The notes: generated by a model not told the origin, from the letters alone. Counted from the stretch's first letter, positions 1 through 7,210 are shown. The stretch: 10,996 nucleotides of DNA from DASYSA01 sp036003885 (GCA_036003885.1 DASYSA010000129.1:1-10996); one strand, 5' to 3'. Numbers and translations: made by a program.

Positions 1-260
1 CATCAAAGGGGGGGCGAAAGCGCACTTTTGTGCACTTCCTGGCGTCTTACTAGCAACACCTGTACCAGCGTACCAGCAAGAGTATTTTGGGCAAATGCTG
101 CGCAAAACCAGAGCCAATCTCTACGATCCCAATTCGGCGAAACTCGACCTCAGGCCATTAAGCCGTCTGACTCGCTGGTCGGAAAGGACCTCAAGACTAC
201 CCTGATTGATTTCGACGGAGAGATTAGGGCGAGGTTGAACCTGCAGTTGCTGTCAAACTG
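1..260. other. Left-edge region without a secure gene
   Basis: No gene can be supported here. On the plus strand one frame is open from position 2 to a TGA at 203-205 (67 codons, entering from outside the window). Its product contains segments such as PVPAYQQEYFGQMLRKT and would converge on the minus-strand tRNA. It could be the 3' end of a gene lying mostly to the left, but its codons (TTA, CTA, GTA, AGA) differ from the GC-ending codons of the neighbours, and I recognise no family. A second plus frame runs through the terminator and the antisense of the tRNA, so it is not credible. A small perfect tandem repeat, GTACCAGC twice, sits at 62-77. No RNA gene or integrase remnant is seen. Confidence 0.3.
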
Positions 261-262
261 CC

Positions 263-299
263 AAAAACACTTAGAGCCGCCCAATCGAGCGGCTCTAAG
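263..299 (-). terminator. Intrinsic terminator of tRNA-Ala
   Basis: A perfect 11-bp stem is formed by 270-280 (CTTAGAGCCGC) and 289-299 (GCGGCTCTAAG), closing an 8-nt loop at 281-288. Read on the minus strand, the stem is followed by GTG and a run of five T (263-267). It starts 12 nt beyond the CCA end of the tRNA, which is a standard rho-independent terminator layout for a single-tRNA transcript. Confidence 0.85.
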
Positions 300-311
300 C
301 TGTCTCATTGA

Positions 312-387
<76 letters not shown>

Positions 388-398
388 ACTCAAATCCT

Positions 399-418
399 AA
401 GACGCCTGGGAGCGTCTC
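399..418 (-). other. Small hairpin in the tRNA-Ala leader
   Basis: AGACGC (400-405) and GCGTCT (412-417) form a perfect 6-bp stem around a 6-nt loop, extendable by a G-U pair. It lies between the predicted promoter and the mature tRNA 5' end. It has no following T run, so it does not look like a terminator for the upstream RNase gene. It may be a structured 5' leader of the pre-tRNA, or it may mean nothing. Confidence 0.4.
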
Positions 419-428
419 GCGAAACGCA

Positions 429-458
429 ATACTAACAAAGCCGCTTTTGCAGAGTCAA
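429..458 (-). promoter_or_regulatory. Probable sigma70-type promoter of tRNA-Ala
   Basis: On the minus strand TTGACT (453-458, five of six matches to TTGACA) is separated by 18 bp from TAGTAT (429-434, four of six matches to TATAAT). Transcription would start near 422, giving a pre-tRNA leader of about 35 nt. It sits in the 101-bp gap between the RNase E/G stop codon and the tRNA, where a promoter is expected. The call rests on consensus matching by eye only. Confidence 0.5.
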
Positions 459-488
459 TACAAGCTGACAGTCACGCAAACCCGCTTG

Positions 489-3407
489 CTACATTATGGC
501 GAAGTCGTACTGCTCCTGATGCAGGTGCGGATCTGCCTCGATCGTCACCGGAGTCGCAAAATAGGCCTCTATCTCTTCAAGCACCGCAGCCTCAGTCGTG
601 TGGAAGGCTTCGGCTACATCGGGCGACACCCGCAGCATTACGTCGCTGCTTCCCGGCATCTGGCGCGACATCCCCTTGGCCTGCTCCAGTATCTCGAAAC
701 ACATCGTCTGAGGCGACTTCACCATCCCGGCGCCCTGGCAATACGGACACGGCGTGCACAACGTGCGCTCGAGCGACTGCTTCACTCGTTTGCGCGTTAT
801 CGCCACCAAACCGAAGTCGTTGATCGATAGAATCTTCGACGGCGCCCTGTCCGTCTGAAGCTCCTGCTGCAAGGACATCATCACTCGCTGCCGGTTCTTG
901 CGCTCCTCCATGTCGATGAAGTCGATCACGATGATGCCCCCCAGATCGCGAAGCCTCACCTGGCGGACTATCTCCTTCGCTGCTTCGAGATTCGTTCTCG
1001 TGATCGTGTCCTCAAGCCTGTCGGACTTGCCGACGAACTTGCCAGTGTTCACGTCGATCGCAACCAATGCCTCGGTCTGATTGATCACGATGTAGCCGCC
1101 CGATCTCAACCACACCCGCGGCTTCACGGCCTTGTCGATCTCAGGTTGGACCCCAAATTTTTCCAATATGGGTTGAGTCCCTGTGTAGAGCTTCACCCGA
1201 TTCACCAGCTTGGGCTGGACCCGGTTCACGAACTCGACGATGCGAGCGTACTCCACTTCATTATCGACCCGGATCGAGCTGTATTCGTCCGACATATGAT
1301 CCCGCAGTATCCGCTGGACGAGATCGAGATCGCGATGAACCAGTGAAGGCGATTTCACGCGCTCAACCTTCTTTCGCACATCGGCCCAGGTGCGAATCAG
1401 ATATCGCATGTCATCGTGCAGTTCCTGCTCAGAGTGCCCCGCGCAAGCGGTGCGAGCTATGAAGCCGCCCGAGGCGCCTTCCTTGTCGCGCAACGCGACT
1501 ACGGTGCGCTTCAATCTGACGCGTTCGATCTCGGAAGCGATCTTCCGCGATACGCCGATGTGATTAACCGTGGGCATGTAGACCAGCAGTCGCCCCGGCA
1601 ATGCGATGTGGGAGGTTATGCGCGCACCCTTCTTCGCTATTGGCTCCTTTGCGATCTGGACGAGTATCTCCTGCCCCTCGTGCAGCAACTCACTGATCGT
1701 AGCGGGGCCGGTGCGATCGGGGCGGCGAGTCTGCTGCGGCTCCGGTCTTCGCGGATCGGGTCGACGCTCAAACCGGCCTTCCGGGCGGCGCTGTCCTCCG
1801 CGCATCGGTTCCCTAGGTCTCGGCTCGACCGGGGGTCTTGGCTCGAGCGGTCTGGCCTCCACAGGGCGCGGCTCTGATCGCGCTTCTGCCCGGGGATCAG
1901 TTCGTACTTCTGCTTCCGTGGTTGGGGCTGCCTCGGTGACTTCTGTTTGCACAGCCTCTAACGTTGCCTCACCGCCCTTCTCCTCTTCGCCTGCAACGGC
2001 AGGCCCTCCGGCAGGCGGCACTCCCTCTCGCGGGCGGCGGCGACGGCCACGACCACCTCGGCGTACTGCAAACTCAGGTCGGCCTCCGCGATCGCGAACG
2101 CTGGCGTCGGCGTCTTCGAAGGTTGCTTCCGCTTCTTCCCCTTCCAGTTGGTGAGGGGCCTCCTTCTCCGGAGTGCCTGGCGGGACTCCAAGTTCGGGCT
2201 GCGCGCGACGGAACAGACCGCGCGGCAACAGACCGGCGATGTGACGGAATGCCGATACAGATCGTTCCTCGGCTTCGGCTGGCGGCGGTAGCCCTGCCGT
2301 CTCGATCGGAAACGTCTCCGCGGCGGGCGCATTTGACTCCGCGGCCTCGGCGGTCTCATCCACCACCCGCTGGAATCCCTTGTCCTGCTCCAACTGAGAG
2401 CGAAAGCTTCCTACGCGCCATTCCGGCTCAGGCTCTGGCTCGCGCACGGGCGGAAGAGTGCCGGTTTGATATTCGGCATCGTGGAGCTGATCGATGATCT
2501 TCTCCTGGACTATCGCATCTTTCAGCTGTTCTCCCGCCTCTCGCTCGAGATCCTCGTCGGTCACTCGTTGAAAAGGTGAGGGAAGCTCAGCGTCGGACAG
2601 CACCTGTGTCTCTTCGTCGATTGGTTCTTCACCACGGCGACGTGAGGTCCGTCGGGCGGGTGCCTTCCCGCGGCGCTTTCCTGGTTCAGGAGCGGCGGTC
2701 GCGGTGTCCTGGGTCTTTTCGACTCTTGTTGTTGCTCTCTCCTTTGTGACCACTCTGCCGCGGCCGCGCCGTCGCGGAGGTTCTTCGTCCTCGGGTTCTG
2801 CTTCAGTGACCTGTTCTGAGGGCTCCCGGGATTCGTCGCCCTGCACTTCTTCGACTACAGCGGCTTCAGTCTCCTCTACTTCTCGTTCGCCGCCGGCTGC
2901 AAATCTGGCCGCTTCTCCGTCGAGTTCCTCCTCAGAGGGTGGCGGCGGGATGACACTCTCATCTGCAATCTCAGCCAACTGTTCGACCACGTCTTCGAAG
3001 AGAACCTGGCCTTCCGCAGCCTTATCTTCGATTACGCGTTCGGGGCTTCGCTGGTTGGCGGATGCTGCAATGGGTGGTCGCTGGCGGTCGGGACGTCTCG
3101 AGCGGTCGTCCCGGGCTGGAGCGACTCGGGGTTCTTCGGTTGGTTCCTTGAAATCGATCTCTTCTTCATCCTCCATGAACTCGGTGAAGTCCGAGACATA
3201 GAGGAAGGCATCGCGTTCGAGCCCGATATCGACGAAGGCCGACTGCATTCCGGGCAGCACCTTCATAACGCGGCCCTTGTACAGGTTGCCTACTACCCCC
3301 TGGTTTTCATCCCTGCGTTCTACGTAAAACTCTGTAACTACTCCATCCTCGATGATAGAGACCTTCTTTTCGTGCACGTTGGCACTTATGATCAGTTCTT
3401 TCGTCAT
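489..3407 (-). CDS. rng: Ribonuclease E/G family endoribonuclease with a large disordered insertion in its S1 domain
   Basis: Endoribonuclease that cuts single-stranded A/U-rich RNA in mRNA decay and in rRNA and tRNA maturation. The 972-residue product opens with the first half of the S1 domain (about 39-74, NLYKGRVMKVLPG...AFVDIGLERDAFLYVSDF). The second half resumes at about 570 (ISELLHEGQEILVQI) and leads into the RNase H-like and 5'-sensor regions. The DNase I-like catalytic segment contains AIDVNTG (Asp785) and VIDFIDM (Asp829), the two metal-binding aspartates of the family. The zinc-link motif is CPYC (Cys887, Cys890). Residues about 75-569 are low complexity: acidic stretches, RRRGRGR-like and RRGGRGRRRR patches, and EPRP-type repeats. 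There is no long C-terminal degradosome tail, since the protein ends about 80 residues after the zinc link. The ATG start has AGGAG five bases upstream. The symbol could equally be rne. Confidence 0.95.
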   Translation of the reverse strand: MTKELIISANVHEKKVSIIEDGVVTEFYVERRDENQGVVGNLYKGRVMKVLPGMQSAFVDIGLERDAFLYVSDFTEFMEDEEEIDFKEPTEEPRVAPARDDRSRRPDRQRPPIAASANQRSPERVIEDKAAEGQVLFEDVVEQLAEIADESVIPPPPSEEELDGEAARFAAGGEREVEETEAAVVEEVQGDESREPSEQVTEAEPEDEEPPRRRGRGRVVTKERATTRVEKTQDTATAAPEPGKRRGKAPARRTSRRRGEEPIDEETQVLSDAELPSPFQRVTDEDLEREAGEQLKDAIVQEKIIDQLHDAEYQTGTLPPVREPEPEPEWRVGSFRSQLEQDKGFQRVVDETAEAAESNAPAAETFPIETAGLPPPAEAEERSVSAFRHIAGLLPRGLFRRAQPELGVPPGTPEKEAPHQLEGEEAEATFEDADASVRDRGGRPEFAVRRGGRGRRRRPREGVPPAGGPAVAGEEEKGGEATLEAVQTEVTEAAPTTEAEVRTDPRAEARSEPRPVEARPLEPRPPVEPRPREPMRGGQRRPEGRFERRPDPRRPEPQQTRRPDRTGPATISELLHEGQEILVQIAKEPIAKKGARITSHIALPGRLLVYMPTVNHIGVSRKIASEIERVRLKRTVVALRDKEGASGGFIARTACAGHSEQELHDDMRYLIRTWADVRKKVERVKSPSLVHRDLDLVQRILRDHMSDEYSSIRVDNEVEYARIVEFVNRVQPKLVNRVKLYTGTQPILEKFGVQPEIDKAVKPRVWLRSGGYIVINQTEALVAIDVNTGKFVGKSDRLEDTITRTNLEAAKEIVRQVRLRDLGGIIVIDFIDMEERKNRQRVMMSLQQELQTDRAPSKILSINDFGLVAITRKRVKQSLERTLCTPCPYCQGAGMVKSPQTMCFEILEQAKGMSRQMPGSSDVMLRVSPDVAEAFHTTEAAVLEEIEAYFATPVTIEADPHLHQEQYDFAIM

Positions 3408-3412
3408 TCATT

Positions 3413-3417
3413 CTCCT
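3413..3417 (-). promoter_or_regulatory. Shine-Dalgarno site of the RNase E/G gene
   Basis: AGGAG on the minus strand lies 5 nt before the ATG at 3405-3407. It fixes the start at the MTKELIISAN N-terminus, which is where family members begin. Confidence 0.8.
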
Positions 3418-3528
3418 AATCCGGTTCGCACTCTTCAGGAGGGTGAGACAGGCAGGATGAGCAAGACTGGTGGCATTCGATGGCTCGATTGGCCAAAAAC
3501 TTCCGGTTGCCACAGGTAGCGAGGAGGT

Positions 3529-3801
3529 GCGCAAGCCTCGTGTTGATGAGGCTGGACTTAATCGCGAAGCGGAGGTGGCGCTGGCGCAGGCTCATAGGTC
3601 CGCGCGACGCTGCCTTCTCCACGCTCCGGCCAAAACTCTTTAGCGACCTACTCCGGTGCGGCTTGCCTCGGTTCCACTCGCCCTTCCTAACGCATTACGA
3701 GGCGTTGTTGAAGGGCACCGAGCAGCAGTCAAAACTCAACCGTGCATCTGATAGCACGAACTCTTCCTTTTCTTACCTGGTTTCATGCCCGAGGCTTGCG
3801 C
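3529..3801. repeat. 12-bp perfect inverted repeat bounding 249 bp
   Basis: GCGCAAGCCTCG at 3529-3540 is the exact reverse complement of CGAGGCTTGCGC at 3790-3801. A perfect 12-mer pair is expected well under once by chance within about 430 bp (rough estimate 0.005). The arms could be the closing helix of a structured RNA or the terminal repeats of a MITE-like element. I see no clear flanking target duplication. Confidence 0.6.
3680..3716. other. Two-tier hairpin inside the spacer
   Basis: The outer stem GCCCTTC (3680-3686) pairs with GAAGGGC (3710-3716), and the inner stem AACGC (3689-3693) pairs with GCGTT (3702-3706). They are separated by a small internal loop (2 nt against 3 nt) and close on an 8-nt loop. 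Twelve base pairs in two helices suggest RNA structure. There is no T run on either side, so it is not a standard terminator. Confidence 0.6.
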
Positions 3802-3820
3802 TCACGCGTCCTCTGAGCGC
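3798..3820. other. 7-bp hairpin just downstream of the radical-SAM gene
   Basis: GCGCTCA (3798-3804) pairs perfectly with TGAGCGC (3814-3820) around a 9-nt loop, starting 20 bp beyond the stop codon of the radical-SAM gene. On the minus strand the following bases are not U-rich, so intrinsic termination is doubtful. The hairpin overlaps one arm of the 12-bp inverted repeat, so the two pairings would be mutually exclusive in an RNA. Confidence 0.4.
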
Positions 3821-3840
3821 TCAACGTCAGGCTTTGGTTT

Positions 3841-6795
3841 TCAATCTCCTGCAAAAACATTCACGGCTCGACTCGACGCCTCACTCATGTGTGCCAGCCT
3901 CGTCCCCGGCGGCGTCTGTGCATACAATCTGAGCCGCCTTACGTGGGAGCTAATGGCAAGAACCTCGCCGGCGTTCAGTCCGTAGACGGCGGCGAGAACC
4001 TCGGTCGGCTTGACTCCTCCGTTGGGAGAAATCTCTGTCACCACGCGCAAGCTTTTACTCTCACGGATGAAGGCAATCTCAATGGTATATCGCCGAACAT
4101 CAACTCTCTGTCGCTTGTCCTTGCGAATACGCTCAATAACACATGAATCGCGTGCCATGAACTCATCGATCACCCTGCGGTGAACCTCATCAATGTCAAG
4201 CCCAACAAGATCGTCGCGCAATTCGGGCAATCTTGCAACCGCTTGGGCGATTTCTGGGAGGTCAGGGCTAATGCAGTACTCGGCCCGGTCCACGACCTTG
4301 ATCAGCGATTGGGCGCCGGCGGTCAGCCGATCCAGCGAGTTGAAGCGCAAACCGGCAGGAAGCACGGCGTTGATGCGGGTCAGGAAATCCGCCTCATCGA
4401 GATCGTCATGCGAATCAAAATCCAGCAGCTCGTTCTCGCCCACGACGCCGACTCCGAGCGCCGGCCCATATTGAATCAGCGGCATAGGGTGAAAGCCCTG
4501 GCTATAGCCGAGCCGGATGCCCGCTCGCCTGAATCCGCGCGGCAGCGCCCGGATCAGGTCGAGGTGAGAGAGGTACTTCACCTCGTCTCCTTTGAGAAAC
4601 GTTGCGCGATAATGATAAAGGGTATCGGCCGGGGATTCAGTTTGAGAGAGTGCAGTTGTTGGAGGCCCCTCGACTTCGAAGCCCGGACTCTGAGGCGCCG
4701 AACGCTCGCTGACCCGGATCGCCTTTTCAATCTGCACAAGCGGGCGCTCTTTCGATAAATCCTCAATCGAAGCCACGCGCTCCTTGTAGGTCCGAACCTC
4801 CTTATGAAGCGCAAGAGCTTCATCGAGGTGCTCGCGCGACCGAACAAGATCGCATTCCAGGCCGCAGTTGTAACAGAGCAATGGCTGTGAAGCTATCCGC
4901 TCGAACTCCTCATGCGAGGGAGCGATCGCCGTCGGTCGGCCGTCAATTATCTTTACCGGAAGTTCACAAGGCGGAGAAATTTTGGCCTTGATCCCCTTGA
5001 TGTACTCCCGAGCGTTGAACTCGCGTTTCACCAGAGTGTCGATATGGTCCCACGGGAGTTGAACCAGCGGTGCGCCAGGCTTATCGAACTCCCTGACCGG
5101 GAATTCCTGCAGGTACAGCGGTACGTCGATCCCTTCGGCTCGCAGGGCCTCCATCCATTTGTCGATTTTGAAATGCTCAGTCCAGCCGTCGAACCTGCAC
5201 CCCATCCGCCATGCCCGCTCTATGACGTTGCAGAGCCGCCGATCGCCGCGCGAGATGATGCCCTCAAGAAGAGAGGTCTCGGCGTGATGAACCTTCACGT
5301 CGATGCGGTAGCGGCGGCCAAGATCCTTGAGCATGCGCTGCTTCGATTTGATCGATTCGATCTCTTCCTGCCGGCACCACTGAAACGGCGTATGCGGCTT
5401 GGGAACAAAGTAGGAAGCCGAACAGGTGACCTTGACCGACTTGTTGAACTTGTTCTTTCCCAGCTCGCGGACCTTCCTGCCGAGCTCCGCGATTCCTGCG
5501 ACGTCGTCTTCGGTCTCCGTTGGCAGGCCCATCATGAAATACATCTTCATTGCGGACCAGCCTTCAGAGAAGGCGATCGTGCACGAGTTAATCACATCCT
5601 GCTCGGTGATGTTCTTGTTTATGACGTCTCGCATGCGCTGCGAACCAGCCTCTGGCGCTATTGTAAAGCTGGTCTTTCGCACGCGGGCGATCTCCCGTGC
5701 AAGCGATTCCGTGACTCCTGAAGCTCGCAGCGAAGAGACCGAAAAGCTAACCTTGCGGCGCTGAAGCTCCTCACCCAGCACTTTCACCAGCGGCTCCAGG
5801 CAGGTGTAGTCGGCAGTCGACAGCGAGGTCAGACTCGTCTCGTCGTAGCCCCCTTTCTCAATGCCATCGAGTATCGTGTTGACGATCTCCTTCGGATCGC
5901 GCTCGCGCACCGGACGATATATCGTGCCGGCCTGGCAGAAGCGGCATCCATCAACACACCCCCGCGCAATCTCGACTGCTACTCGATCGTGAACCGCTTC
6001 AACCCCCGGAACCGGCGAATCAGAGGGAAATGGAAATTTGCTCAGGTCGGCCACGACTCGGCGCCGAATCGGAAACGGAATCGTGCGATCTTCGGGCCGG
6101 TCGACAATCAGCAATCCATGATGCGGACTCACCGATGTGGGGTAGAGAGAGGGCACGTACATGCCTTCGATCCGGGCTATCTGCTTCAGCACCTCCTCGC
6201 GGCTCTGGCCTGAATCTCGAATCTCCATGTAGCGGGAGACAAGTTCCGGAAACGCTTCTTCACCATCGCCTATTACAAACACGTCGATAAAGTCAGCGAT
6301 GGGTTCAGACGAATAGACAGTCGGACCGCCGGCAATCACCAGCGGATGTTCGAGCGTTCTATCCGCGGAGCGGAGCGGTATCGCTCCAAGGTCCAGCATC
6401 GTAAGCACGTTGGTGTAGCTCAATTCGTACTGGAGCGAGAAGCCCACTATGTCGAACTCGCCGAGCGGCGTGTAGCTCTCGAGGGAAACCAGCGGCATCC
6501 CACGCTCGCGGAGTTTGGCTTCCATATCGGGCCACGGAGCATAGACTCGTTCAGCCGCCCAGCCTTCGGGCTTGTTCAGCAGACCGTAGAGTATCTTCAG
6601 CCCCAGATGACTCATGCCGATCTCGTAGGTATCGGGGAAGCAGAGCGCGAGGTGGGTGTGAATCTCCGAAGGCGATTTGCGAACGGAGTTCCACTCACCG
6701 CCGACGTAGCGCGCGGGCTTCTCAACCATCGGGAGGATCGAGTCTAGCTGGGCTCGATACAATGCAGTCTTTTCGGTCTTAAGGTCTTCGTTCAT
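3841..6795 (-). CDS. Radical-SAM protein (TIGR03960-like) fused to a DUF2344/TIGR03936 domain
   Basis: Function unknown. The 984-residue product has three parts. Residues about 40-200 look like the Rossmann-type cobalamin-binding-like domain that precedes the radical-SAM barrel in this family. Residues about 265-520 form the radical-SAM core, with the Fe-S cluster motif CVDGCRFC (Cys280, Cys284, Cys287) preceded by VEIARG. Residues about 725-960 match the radical-SAM-linked DUF2344 domain (YRATFLKGDEVKYLSHLDL, GYSQGFHPMP). Between them lies a cysteine group, Cys610 and CYNCGLEC (Cys641, 644, 648), that could bind metal. In many bacteria the two halves are separate adjacent genes beside an RNase G gene, so this is a fusion. 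The ATG start is kept because the family signature (PARYVGGEWN) begins near residue 27. The ribosome site is weak (AAAGAGA). Confidence 0.9.
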   Translation of the reverse strand: MNEDLKTEKTALYRAQLDSILPMVEKPARYVGGEWNSVRKSPSEIHTHLALCFPDTYEIGMSHLGLKILYGLLNKPEGWAAERVYAPWPDMEAKLRERGMPLVSLESYTPLGEFDIVGFSLQYELSYTNVLTMLDLGAIPLRSADRTLEHPLVIAGGPTVYSSEPIADFIDVFVIGDGEEAFPELVSRYMEIRDSGQSREEVLKQIARIEGMYVPSLYPTSVSPHHGLLIVDRPEDRTIPFPIRRRVVADLSKFPFPSDSPVPGVEAVHDRVAVEIARGCVDGCRFCQAGTIYRPVRERDPKEIVNTILDGIEKGGYDETSLTSLSTADYTCLEPLVKVLGEELQRRKVSFSVSSLRASGVTESLAREIARVRKTSFTIAPEAGSQRMRDVINKNITEQDVINSCTIAFSEGWSAMKMYFMMGLPTETEDDVAGIAELGRKVRELGKNKFNKSVKVTCSASYFVPKPHTPFQWCRQEEIESIKSKQRMLKDLGRRYRIDVKVHHAETSLLEGIISRGDRRLCNVIERAWRMGCRFDGWTEHFKIDKWMEALRAEGIDVPLYLQEFPVREFDKPGAPLVQLPWDHIDTLVKREFNAREYIKGIKAKISPPCELPVKIIDGRPTAIAPSHEEFERIASQPLLCYNCGLECDLVRSREHLDEALALHKEVRTYKERVASIEDLSKERPLVQIEKAIRVSERSAPQSPGFEVEGPPTTALSQTESPADTLYHYRATFLKGDEVKYLSHLDLIRALPRGFRRAGIRLGYSQGFHPMPLIQYGPALGVGVVGENELLDFDSHDDLDEADFLTRINAVLPAGLRFNSLDRLTAGAQSLIKVVDRAEYCISPDLPEIAQAVARLPELRDDLVGLDIDEVHRRVIDEFMARDSCVIERIRKDKRQRVDVRRYTIEIAFIRESKSLRVVTEISPNGGVKPTEVLAAVYGLNAGEVLAISSHVRRLRLYAQTPPGTRLAHMSEASSRAVNVFAGD

Positions 6796-6832
6796 TCTCT
6801 TTCAATTTGCGGAGGCGTTCGGTCAAGAAGCT

Positions 6833-6838
6833 ATCATA
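6833..6838 (-). promoter_or_regulatory. Possible -10 element upstream of the radical-SAM gene
   Basis: TATGAT on the minus strand matches five of six bases of TATAAT and lies 37 bp before the ATG. No good -35 hexamer is found 16-18 bp further upstream, so this is weak. The 175-bp gap between the small upstream gene and this one leaves room for a promoter and is the longest break in the upstream gene cluster. Confidence 0.25.
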
Positions 6839-6970
6839 CCTCGCAGTGGGTGCAGGAGACGAGGAATAATGTTGGGGTGAGCCGCGAAATCGACCCATTC
6901 ACCGGGCCGCGCGTAACACTCAAAGGAATCGGCCGAAAAACGGGTCGCGGTCTCGCGTAATTGTCGGACG

Positions 6971-7183
6971 TCAGCCACCGCCTTTATGGAGTGTCCTCAC
7001 TTGATCTCCAATAATTCTGCAGCTCACAACATCCAGCATTTCTGAATCATCTGAATCGAGACCATTGGGACAGGCTTCTGCTCGGTTAGCTGGCTCGTTG
7101 CACTGGTGTTTTTGAAGGGTACAGCCTGCAGATCCAACATACGAGATGGAGACGACGGCAAGAAATACGAGCTTAGGCTTCAT
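6971..7183 (-). CDS. Small possible lipoprotein or secreted protein, unrecognised
   Basis: A 70-residue product that I do not recognise. The N-terminus has a basic start (MKPK), a hydrophobic core (LVFLAVVSISYV) and GSAGC, a degenerate lipobox with Cys21 as the candidate lipidated residue. The remaining 49 residues are hydrophilic, with three more cysteines (28, 38, 55) and an acidic stretch LDSDDSEMLD. If exported, the free cysteines could form a disulfide. The gene starts 27 bp after the rodA stop codon on the same strand, as expected for an operon member, but the ribosome site (GGGTGG) is poor. The signal-peptide-like start is the main argument that it is real. A chance open frame remains possible. 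Confidence 0.45.
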   Translation of the reverse strand: MKPKLVFLAVVSISYVGSAGCTLQKHQCNEPANRAEACPNGLDSDDSEMLDVVSCRIIGDQVRTLHKGGG

Positions 7184-7210
7184 CAGACCACCCGAACCAT
7201 GGCCCGCTAG

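Larger units (their letters stand above)
3408..3840. other. 433-bp gene-free spacer upstream of the RNase E/G gene, possible structured leader or small inserted element
   Basis: No frame here is convincing. The best minus frame (3622-3416, GTG start, 68 codons) begins without a clear ribosome site and resembles no family I know. A plus frame at 3480-3932 runs into the coding sequence of the neighbouring gene. The spacer does contain non-random structure: a 12-bp perfect inverted repeat 249 bp apart, a two-tier hairpin and a 7-bp hairpin (listed separately), and four copies of CGAGGC in either orientation. E. coli rne has a long structured 5' UTR used for autoregulation, so a leader role is conceivable. 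A non-autonomous inverted-repeat element is an alternative. Confidence 0.5.

Noticed and set aside
1606..3201. Several long plus-strand frames opposite the RNase insertion
   Set aside because: They are shadows of a GC-rich, low-complexity coding region (Ser/Arg-rich mirror translations) with no family features.
3416..3622. Minus-strand frame of 68 codons upstream of the RNase gene
   Set aside because: GTG start without a ribosome site, no recognisable family, and it lies in the inverted-repeat spacer. Better explained as chance, though translation as a leader peptide is not excluded.
3747..3797. Spacer as rnpB, tmRNA, 6S RNA or a group II intron end
   Set aside because: I looked for RNase P signature segments, tmRNA acceptor and tag, and a domain V hairpin. 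The GTGC/GCAC hairpin here lacks the expected domain V sequence and none of the others is present.
3480..3932. Plus-strand frame of 150 codons in the spacer
   Set aside because: It extends over 90 bp of the radical-SAM coding sequence on the opposite strand and has no ribosome site or known motif.
6890..6970. Terminator after the small lipoprotein-like gene
   Set aside because: A CGCG-AGAC-CGCG stem is followed, after ACCCG, by TTTTT, but four base pairs are too few to support a call.
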